Virus record (IMG/VR): IMGVR_UViG_3300047462_000372 | Location: 1-37,208 of that record | Strand: one strand, 5' to 3' | Length of the DNA: 37,208 nt | Source of the DNA: a virus | Shown here: in pieces, positions 32,103 through 37,208 of the stretch | Layout: each line of letters begins with the position of its first letter | Numbering within the stretch: the stretch's first letter is position 1 | Translations under genes and position numbers: made by a program | Notes under the pieces: generated by a model | Told to the model about the DNA's origin: nothing | What the model saw: only the letters and a program-made list of their open reading frames with translations | The model's database searches: none

Positions 32103-32130
32103 GTCCGAAATGTATATGCATTTATCGGAC
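32103..32130. promoter_or_regulatory. GTCCGA-N16-TCGGAC operator-like palindrome
   Basis: This 28-base site agrees with the site at 27998-28025 at 23 positions and extends outward as TTGTCC...GGACAA. It lies 63 bases downstream of the DUF6088-type gene. It has no obvious gene to control now. Confidence 0.6.
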
Positions 32131-32199
32131 AAGGCGCTGATCACGCTCTGGCCAGTCAAGGTGTCAACAGAATGGTTGATTGGCCGCATCAAGGAGCGG

Positions 32200-32257
32200 T
32201 TTTGTCAATAGATCTGCGTATATAACGCATTTTTGTTAACAAGTCTGCGTATTAACG
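32200..32257 (+). repeat. Two tandem degenerate repeats of about 28 bases (31-bp period)
   Basis: A unit starting TTTTGTCAATAG and containing TCTGCGTATATAACG (32200-32227) recurs at 32231-32257 (TTTTGTTAACAAG, then TCTGCGTATTAACG). Inside are TGCGT-N5-ACGCA and the palindrome TTGTTAACAA (32233-32242). Such spaced repeats are typical of transposon or recombinase-binding ends. Confidence 0.45.
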
Positions 32258-32275
32258 AATAGTACAAAAAAAGTA

Positions 32276-32313
32276 ACCCGCCAGGGTGCGCATCGTTGAG
32301 AGGCGTGGCGGGT
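32276..32313. repeat. ACCCGCCA inverted repeat
   Basis: ACCCGCCA (32276-32283) and TGGCGGGT (32306-32313) are exact complements with a 22-base spacer. It could fold as an RNA hairpin; no strong T run follows, so terminator function is doubtful. Confidence 0.35.
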
Positions 32314-32478
32314 GTTGTTACCGTTCATGATAGCGTAAATTCTCTTATTGCGGATATTGGAAAAGCCGGCGCTAAATCCTGGAGGATTTCGATTTACGTG
32401 GAACGACAGTGATCCGGATTACCTTTAGCGACCCGTCATGCACGCTCGATACACATTTTTGTGTGTATGGAGAATTAC

Positions 32479-32863
32479 ATGAACAACAAGTGTTGCGCGG
32501 CGTGCGGTCAGCCTTTCCGACCGTGTCATCAGGTCCCCCAACAATGTTACTGTTCGGCGCCTGCCTGCCTGCCAGAGCGAGCGACGGCGGCGTTGGCAGC
32601 GCGACAAGCTGAAGCACGATCCGGTTTATCAAGACAACCAGGCGCGAGCGCAGAAGGACTGGAGCAAGCGCAATCCAGACTATTGGCGCGGATACCGCGA
32701 AACGCATCCAGAATATACCGAACGCAATCGCACACAGCAACGCGAGCGCAACAGCCGGACGCAAAATCGCGCAATTGCAAAGATGGACGCGTCAATTCCA
32801 GAATTGCCCCTGCCGGCAAGATCCGCGAATACGCAGTCCATCGCGGCATTGAGATCGTTGCCT
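32479..32863 (+). pseudogene. Decayed zinc-finger protein / serine recombinase module
   Basis: From the ATG at 32479 (GGAGA five bases upstream) the first frame reads MNNKCCAACGQPF...CYCSAPAC, close to the intact protein at 36120. Three tandem CCTG copies at 32560-32571 (the other locus has one fewer) cause a frameshift, after which the protein continues in another frame (QRDKLKHDPVYQDN, WSKRNPDYWRGYRETHP). Near 32817 the sequence jumps into a recombinase fragment (KIREYAVHRGIEIV), matching the recombinase at about 36888-36930, then leaves it again. So the copy has a 4-base duplication and a deletion joining two genes. It is a relic of the same mobile module. Confidence 0.7.
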
Positions 32864-32974
32864 TGGTTTTTAGGGCGTTAAATCGAAGACGTGAGCAATT
32901 TCCGCTCCATCAACTTGCTTGATCGACCCGACGGAGAATCAATATATGGCTCCATCAACCAAAGGAGTTATATT

Positions 32975-33373
32975 ATGGAAAAAATTGTCCTGTCCGAAAG
33001 CGAATTGGCTAAACACTGGGGCGTGAGTCCCAAAACATTGCAGCGTTGGCGCAGCGAAGGCCGTGGCCCTCGTTACCTCAAATTATCCAAGAGGGTGGTG
33101 TACCCAATGGTGGAAATTCGAGCATTCGAGTCCAACGCGCTATACGCTTCAACGTCGGAAAGAGCAAGCGATGTCACGACACGATCCAGCGCAAGCCTAC
33201 TGACAGCAAAGGAAGCGGCTGCCGCGACTAGTCTTCCCGCTTACATGTTCAGCAGCAAACGGATTCGCGAGGCGGTAGGTCTGCCTTGTGTGCACATCAA
33301 CTCATCCGTGCGATTCAATCTGGAAGAAATCATGAACTGGGCTCGTCGCAATACTAATCAGCTGGACGAATAG
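32975..33373 (+). CDS. HTH DNA-binding protein, paralogue of the one at 26878
   Basis: The start at 32975 follows AAAGGAG with 7-base spacing. The 132-residue product has an HTH_17-like domain: ELAKHWGVSPKTLQRWRSEG (about 9-28), then GPRYLKLSKRVVYPMVEIRAFE. The second half contains a further helical segment (SLLTAKEAAAATSLPAYMF, RIREAVGLPCVHINSSVRFN, LEEIMNWARR) that looks like a second, swapped excisionase-like DNA-binding domain. So it may bind two half-sites. It lies between the recombinase relic and the PIN/ImmA operon. A regulator or recombination directionality factor is plausible; no target is known. Confidence 0.7.
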   Translation: MEKIVLSESELAKHWGVSPKTLQRWRSEGRGPRYLKLSKRVVYPMVEIRAFESNALYASTSERASDVTTRSSASLLTAKEAAAATSLPAYMFSSKRIREAVGLPCVHINSSVRFNLEEIMNWARRNTNQLDE

Positions 33374-33657
33374 GAACCACAAGTGGGTGCCGGTCAGGAA
33401 AGACAGTGCCTGCGATGAGTCCCGTTCTGGCTGTGTCACCCACCAGTGCGCCAATTTTTATGGCGCAATTCGCTTAATCAGGCCGGCGCGTCGTCGAATT
33501 TTCGCACCAAGTCACGATATGCTCTCCCTGCGTAAAGCTGGTAGGCAGGGAGCAGATGCAATCGATTCGTTGGTGCAGTCAGACAAACTATCGAACTGCG
33601 CTGTCACTTTACCGAGGGCTTCCACGCAAACCCGCGCAAGTGTGCGGCGCTAGCCTA
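33374..33657. other. Intergenic region without a convincing gene
   Basis: A frame at 33387-33653 is basic and without domain pattern or ribosome binding site, so it is not called. A GCGCCA-N7-TGGCGC hairpin lies at about 33451-33469 and may end transcription of the HTH gene or of the convergent PIN operon. Confidence 0.4.
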
Positions 33658-34137
33658 CTAACCGAATACTGTTTTTGATTGCTTCACGAATTCGACGAAA
33701 TTGATGCAGTCCACATTGACCGTTGCCATTGCGCACACAGTGGGAATTTTGTAATTGTGCATGGCTTTGGGCGGCACGGCTTGAAAGCTCTCACTTGAGA
33801 TGAGTCGCGCGCTGACAGATCGGGCCGTGGCGATGATAAATAAGTCGTTCTCATCCACGCCCCCACCGTATTTATCACCGACGATCCCCAGTAAATTTTT
33901 GATGCGTAGCGCATCCTGCAGAATTGCATTGCTCATTGGAATCTGGTTAAGGTCGTTTTCCCCGAGCCATTTGGCACATTCCGGCGCTACATGCACAACT
34001 TCCGTAACCGCTACGCTTGGCATCACAATATCATGGTTGTCCATTTGAGCAGCCATCCATCGCCACATTCCAGGAAACTGAACAACCGGATAGTTGTCCC
34101 AAGCAAATATGATGGACGACGCGTCAAAGACCTGCAT
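33658..34137 (-). CDS. DUF4411 family PIN-like toxin
   Basis: A 159-residue protein of the DUF4411 type: MQVFDASSIIFAWDNYP (PIN-like first strand with Asp5), FPGMWRWMAAQ, IVMPSVAVTEVVH, CAKWLGEN, then GGGVDENDLFIIATARSVSARLIS with the acidic pair of the PIN active site, and IPTVCAMATVNVDCINFVEF. PIN domains are metal-dependent RNases. The gene overlaps the end of the upstream XRE-ImmA/IrrE gene by 14 bases, an arrangement known for TA-like pairs in which the XRE protein controls the PIN toxin. It is the last gene of a three-gene minus-strand operon. Confidence 0.78.
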   Translation of the reverse strand: MQVFDASSIIFAWDNYPVVQFPGMWRWMAAQMDNHDIVMPSVAVTEVVHVAPECAKWLGENDLNQIPMSNAILQDALRIKNLLGIVGDKYGGGVDENDLFIIATARSVSARLISSESFQAVPPKAMHNYKIPTVCAMATVNVDCINFVEFVKQSKTVFG

Positions 34138-35272
34138 AGTGGCGTTCTAATTGGTGCAGATCGTTGAGCTTCAGTCCGTCTAGATAACTGCTGGCTTTGG
34201 CAAGAGTGATATAGCGTCCGCTGAGCGCATCGAGTACAGTGCGCACAAACGTGTCACCGAAAATATGCTTGGGCTCACGATGGCGATAGGCGCGCGAACC
34301 GCTTTCCCCTGCTTGGAATACCAATGTCGCTCGCCATTCACGGTAGGCCGCATATTTCCGTTGCGATAATCGCCCGCTGTCGAGCAGCCTGCGTAAAATT
34401 ACCTCACAGCTGACGCCCCACGCTTTGCGCTGGCGATCTAGCCATGCATCGTATGCATCAACTTCGTCGGGGCGATCCGAGTCATCGATTCTCGTCAAAA
34501 ATGCATCGGGCACCAACACTTGCCCTGCAAACGCGTTGGCATCGCGTTCGTGACCGCGATGCGATTGCATATCTTGTTCGTCATCGATCGAGCTGGTCCT
34601 ATGTAGCAATAGATGACCTAGTTCATGCATCAACGTGAACGATTGCTGGGCGTCCGATTGCAGCTTCTTGACAACGATCACCGGACAGATCGGGTCATAG
34701 AGAGTGAAGCCCAGAATGGGGTTTTCTTTCGCAATCTGCCACTTCCCGTTATAACCGTTGCTACGAAATACGAGAATACCCTTCGCTTCAACAGCAGCAC
34801 GATAGCTATCAAAAGTGTTTTCGTCGCCCAAATTTAGCCAGTCACGAGCAATACGCGCGGCGTCGAGCGGATTGCTGCGAGGTAGCTCAGGCGGGGCAAA
34901 ATGGGGAATATCTGGATTGCTCAACTCATCGCGCAGGGTCAGGAAAACTGATCGCTGCCTCTCGACGCGTTCAATAAAATTCTTAACCTTTGCCGACAGT
35001 TCTGGTTTTTGGTTTGCAAGCGTCCGAAAAGCAAGAGTGTGAACGCTATCCTCGTTGACAGGTTCGGGCTCCAAGAAGAACAGTACTCCACGGCAGAAAT
35101 ACTCGGCAAGTTTGTTGAGCTGGTTGAAGGTCATGTCACCTTCGCCGTCCATGACACGTTCAATGCTGATCGGCGCAATGCCAATTTCAGCCGCAAGCTC
35201 CCCCGGTGTAATGCCGTGGTCGGCACAACACCAAGCTATGCGCTCCGGATTTATCGAGTGAATTCGTTCCAT
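34124..35272 (-). CDS. XRE-ImmA/IrrE regulator, probable antitoxin of the DUF4411 protein
   Basis: The start is placed at 35272 (MERIHSINPERIAWCC), though ATGs at 35290 and 35323 are in frame; the last overlaps the stop of the upstream gene. The 382-residue product has an N-terminal XRE-like HTH (about 8-62, GITPGELAAEIGI, LNKLAEYF) and an ImmA/IrrE domain with HELGH at 216-220 (FTLMHELGHLLLHR), HERDANAFAGQVLVP after it, and a C-terminal extension. It is a COG2856-type protein. Gene order with DUF4411 is that of a TA pair: this protein would bind DNA and restrain the toxin. A TATAAT with no ribosome binding site before 35272 raises the chance of a leaderless internal transcript. Confidence 0.82.
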   Translation of the reverse strand: MERIHSINPERIAWCCADHGITPGELAAEIGIAPISIERVMDGEGDMTFNQLNKLAEYFCRGVLFFLEPEPVNEDSVHTLAFRTLANQKPELSAKVKNFIERVERQRSVFLTLRDELSNPDIPHFAPPELPRSNPLDAARIARDWLNLGDENTFDSYRAAVEAKGILVFRSNGYNGKWQIAKENPILGFTLYDPICPVIVVKKLQSDAQQSFTLMHELGHLLLHRTSSIDDEQDMQSHRGHERDANAFAGQVLVPDAFLTRIDDSDRPDEVDAYDAWLDRQRKAWGVSCEVILRRLLDSGRLSQRKYAAYREWRATLVFQAGESGSRAYRHREPKHIFGDTFVRTVLDALSGRYITLAKASSYLDGLKLNDLHQLERHYAGL

Positions 35273-35312
35273 TGAAATTAAATTATACATGCCCAAGTCA
35301 AGTTGCACGCAT

Positions 35313-35666
35313 TCAAGTTTCATTCATGTTCGGCATGGATGCTCCACGTAATCTCATCAATGCAGACTGGTTGTAAGCCCCATAAATCATCGAAAAAGCA
35401 CAGGCGATGGCGTTTGATTCTCCGAAGTTAACTGGATCATCGTTGTCTGGGTAGCAAAAAACCGGTGACGCACGCAACATATTGATGTAGCCGGGCATGA
35501 GATCGCCCGATTTTTCCAATTGCCCCAATGCCTCAGTTTCAATCGCGTGCAACAGTCGCCACGTCAGCGTGTGTCCCGCAGTTCGATGCGATTCCACCAA
35601 TGTGGCGACAACCGGCTTTAGCCCTCCGATCACCGCGTTGAACTTAGTTACATCCACCATAGACAT
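35313..35666 (-). CDS. Unknown 117-residue protein heading the SOS-controlled TA operon
   Basis: A 117-residue protein starting at 35666 with GGAG five bases upstream. It is mostly helical, with VDVTKFNAVIGGLKPVV, TLTWRLLHAIETEALGQL and CAFSMIYGAYNQSALMRL. I recognise no family. Its stop (ATGAAACTTGA) overlaps the first in-frame ATG of the XRE-ImmA/IrrE gene, so the three genes probably form one operon. The LexA box and promoter lie directly upstream. It may be a third component of the toxin-antitoxin unit, which is inference from coupling. Confidence 0.6.
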   Translation of the reverse strand: MSMVDVTKFNAVIGGLKPVVATLVESHRTAGHTLTWRLLHAIETEALGQLEKSGDLMPGYINMLRASPVFCYPDNDDPVNFGESNAIACAFSMIYGAYNQSALMRLRGASMPNMNET

Positions 35667-35681
35667 AGCAACTCCGCAATA

Positions 35682-35701
35682 TGCTGTACAAAAAAACAGT
35701 A
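35682..35701 (-). promoter_or_regulatory. LexA (SOS) box upstream of the TA operon
   Basis: The 20-base site contains CTGT-N8-ACAG (35684-35699) and matches the E. coli-type LexA consensus at about 16 of 20 positions. It overlaps a -10-like TATACT (35698-35703, minus strand), so bound LexA would block the promoter 16 bases before the start codon at 35666. Confidence 0.7.
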
Positions 35702-35727
35702 TATTACGGCAATCACGAAAAATACAA
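35698..35727 (-). promoter_or_regulatory. Putative sigma70 promoter of the TA operon
   Basis: On the minus strand, TTGTAT (35722-35727) and TATACT (35698-35703) are 18 bases apart. The -10 matches consensus at 5 of 6 positions. Transcription would start inside the LexA box. Confidence 0.5.
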
Positions 35728-35811
35728 CCCTTTGCGCGGGCGATTGCCGGGTGCGGGAAATGGCTTCGGCATCAGCACACGTTTCCGACCCACCGCCGTC
35801 CAACCGACGGC

Positions 35812-36051
35812 TCAACGCCCAAAAATGAACCCCAGCACGGCGCGAAAAATAGCTCCCACACCACGCCGCGCAGTTTGCCGCCGCCGGTAAGACATGCCGG
35901 TTCGCGGAATACCGGCATTGCCGGTGACCTTGTCGCCGCGCACGTTGACCGATGCGCCTTTGCCGCCGACCGTCAGCGACGCTCCCGACTTGCTCAAATT
36001 GAGAGCGAGGTCCTTGAATAGGCGGATGCGTTTTTCGAAGCGGAAACCCAT
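35812..36051 (-). CDS. DUF4236 domain protein
   Basis: The start at 36051 (MGFRFEKRIRLFKDLALNLS) follows GAGGA with suitable spacing; an ATG at 36069 lies further up. The 79-residue product carries the DUF4236 pattern: LNLSKSGASLTVGGKGASVN and NAGIPRTGMSYRRR. DUF4236 proteins are short beta-rich proteins of unknown function, often with C-terminal membrane or low-complexity parts. Here the end (GAIFRAVLGFIFGR) is short and hydrophobic. It shares orientation with the TA operon but is separated by 145 bases and the SOS-controlled promoter. Confidence 0.75.
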   Translation of the reverse strand: MGFRFEKRIRLFKDLALNLSKSGASLTVGGKGASVNVRGDKVTGNAGIPRTGMSYRRRQTARRGVGAIFRAVLGFIFGR

Positions 36052-36119
36052 GCAATTTTTCCTCGGCAAATCGATTTGTCACGCACGCTCGATACTTGTC
36101 TTTGTGTATGGAGAGTTTC

Positions 36120-36596
36120 ATGCAGAACAAGCATTGCGCAGCGTGCGGCCAGCTTTTTCAAATACGTCCTCAAGTCCCGCAGCAATTGTATTGCTCGGCA
36201 CCTGCTTGCCAGCGCACACGTCGCCAACGATGGCAGCGCCTCAAGCTGCAGACTGATCCGGATTACCGGGACAATCAGACCCGGGCACACCAGTCCTGGA
36301 GTCAGCGCAATCCAGACTACTCGCGCAAATACCGCCAGTCCCACCCAAAGTATGTCGAAAGCAATCGATCTCTGCAACACAAACGCAACGCCAAAGCCAA
36401 GGCCGGGCCAATTGCAAAGATGGACGCGTCAATTCCGGCAATTCCCCCGCCGTCCGGGATTTATCGCCTCAGTTTGGTCACCGCCGACGGAATTGCAAAG
36501 ATGGACGTCTGGACCGTCGAAATCACTGCGCACGCCTGCCAATGCTGCCAATGCGTGCCACGCGTCAAAATTGCAAAGAGAGGACGTGTTCGGTGA
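36120..36596 (+). CDS. Zinc-finger-like protein of a recombinase module
   Basis: The start at 36120 (MQNKHCAACGQLF) follows GGAGAG by five bases. The 158-residue product has an N-terminal Cys-rich part (HCAACG at 5-10, then YCSAPACQRTRRQRW at about 29-43), compatible with one zinc knuckle. A basic, Tyr-rich repeat region follows (DPDYRDNQTRAHQSW, RNPDYSRKYRQSHPKYVESN). I recall such proteins next to serine recombinases in Burkholderiales. Its second half contains three IAKMD or IAKR repeats. It precedes the truncated recombinase, and a frameshifted copy lies at 32479. Probably an accessory DNA-binding factor. Confidence 0.6.
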   Translation: MQNKHCAACGQLFQIRPQVPQQLYCSAPACQRTRRQRWQRLKLQTDPDYRDNQTRAHQSWSQRNPDYSRKYRQSHPKYVESNRSLQHKRNAKAKAGPIAKMDASIPAIPPPSGIYRLSLVTADGIAKMDVWTVEITAHACQCCQCVPRVKIAKRGRVR

Positions 36597-36764
36597 TTCG
36601 TTGCGCAAATGTTACTGTATTGCACAGATGCACTCTCGACCCACCATCCACGACCTCAGATCGCAGCCTTCCTGGCTCATCGCCAGGAGTTTGCTTTGAC
36701 GACCATCGCGACATACAGGTGATTTCCTGAGAGAAATTCCAAATGACTGGAGCGATCGGGAATC

Positions 36765-37169
36765 ATGCGACAAGGCAAACCAAGCGATGTTGTTGACGAG
36801 CAGCCACCTCTGCTGCGGGCGGCCGAATATGTGCGGATGTCGACCGAGCACCAGCAATACTCCACCGAAAATCAAGCCGACAAGATCCGCGAATACGCTG
36901 CCCACCGCGGCATCGAGATCGTCCGCACCTACACCGACGCCGGAAAGAGTGGCCTCAACATCAGTGGACGCGCATCGCTTCAGCAGCTTATCAATGATGT
37001 CGAGAGCGGTACGGCAGACTTCACAATTATTCTGGTCTACGACGTCAGTCGTTGGGGGCGATTCCAGGATTCAGATGAGAGCGCATATTATGTTGCGCCC
37101 GGAATTATGTTGCGGCTGCAGGCCCAGTGGCCAAAACATCTGGGCTTGCCGAAACCTGGCCGCACATAA
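36765..37169 (+). pseudogene. Serine recombinase cut after the catalytic domain
   Basis: The frame starts at ATG 36765 and shows a resolvase/invertase catalytic domain: AAEYVRMSTEHQQYS with nucleophile Ser26, QADKIREYAAHRGIEIV, TYTDAGKSGLNISGR and LVYDVSRWGRFQDSDESAYY. Large serine recombinases continue for several hundred residues. Here the protein changes abruptly after DESAYY (near 37088) into unrelated sequence and stops at 37169. The breakpoint carries two 10-base direct repeats, as if another element inserted. It cannot perform recombination without its DNA-binding part and is called a pseudogene. Confidence 0.75.
37088..37114 (+). repeat. Two TTATGTTGCG direct repeats at the recombinase breakpoint
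   Basis: TTATGTTGCG occurs at 37088-37097 and 37105-37114, 17 bases apart, exactly where homology to the recombinase ends. It may be the end of an inserted transposable element reaching beyond the window. Confidence 0.5.
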
Positions 37170-37208
37170 GTCCGGGGATCGCTGGCTACAAGCCGCGCAT
37201 GAACTCCA

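Larger units (their letters stand above)
32040..32478. other. Gene-free region with repeats and operator-like palindromes
   Basis: No convincing gene is present. The stretch holds the GTCCGA palindrome (32103-32130), two tandem 28-base repeats (32200-32257), an ACCCGCCA inverted repeat (32276-32313) and, from about 32435, sequence homologous to the leader of the zinc-finger gene at 36120. It may mark the site where the toxin gene of the upstream antitoxin was lost. Confidence 0.5.

Noticed and set aside
33387-33653. 88-residue frame between the HTH gene and the DUF4411 gene
   Set aside because: Basic, patternless, and without a ribosome binding site; probably non-coding.
36609-36640. Second LexA box (CTGT...ACAG near 36615)
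   Set aside because: The half-sites are only 5 bases apart instead of 8, so it does not fit a LexA site.

Overview
The window looks like a chromosomal segment of a GC-rich betaproteobacterium. Burkholderiales, perhaps an Oxalobacteraceae relative, is my best guess. This rests on codon style, the phage gene types, and a zinc-finger plus serine-recombinase pair I associate with that group; it is inference, since no housekeeping gene is present. It has two parts: a prophage tail and lysis region (1 to about 24.6 kb) and an accessory island of defence, toxin-antitoxin and mobile-element genes (about 25.1 to 37.2 kb).

Prophage (plus strand). The window opens inside a contractile tail sheath gene. 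Then follow the tail tube, a pair of overlapping tail assembly chaperone frames with a likely programmed frameshift, a tape measure protein with a muramidase-like C-terminal domain, a gp27-like hub, a spike, a baseplate protein, a LysM-gp25 fusion, gpJ and gpI homologues, and a 7-kb fibre cassette with two beta-propeller-like proteins. Next come a PAAR tip, minor virion proteins and a lysis cassette: coiled-coil/TM protein, GH73-type endolysin, Ig-like protein, holin/lipoprotein fusion and a GHSLG lipase. Two genes for exported proteins face backwards inside the tail operon (1005-1472, single Cache domain; 7646-8824, unknown) and look like morons. No head, integrase or repressor genes are visible, so an intact prophage cannot be told from a tailocin.

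Boundary (24.57-25.14 kb). This gene-free stretch has three 11-bp-phased CGTGTCG iterons, like integrase arm sites, and an inverted repeat resembling a tRNA T-arm. It may be the prophage end.

Accessory island. Reading rightwards: a Fic protein with an altered catalytic motif (minus); a palindrome-rich control region; a small HTH protein; an AbiEi-like antitoxin without a toxin (minus); an AbiL/RloAB-like ATPase-TOPRIM pair; an XRE-ImmA/IrrE regulator-protease (minus); a DUF6088-type AbiEi-like protein, also without a toxin; a decayed zinc-finger/recombinase module; a second HTH protein; a three-gene operon (unknown 117-aa protein, XRE-ImmA/IrrE, DUF4411 PIN-like) behind a strong LexA (SOS) box; a DUF4236 protein; and a second copy of the zinc-finger gene followed by a serine recombinase cut off after its catalytic domain. 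Most regulators sit next to long inverted repeats, and two of these (27998 and 32103) are near-identical, suggesting shared control of the two antitoxin loci.
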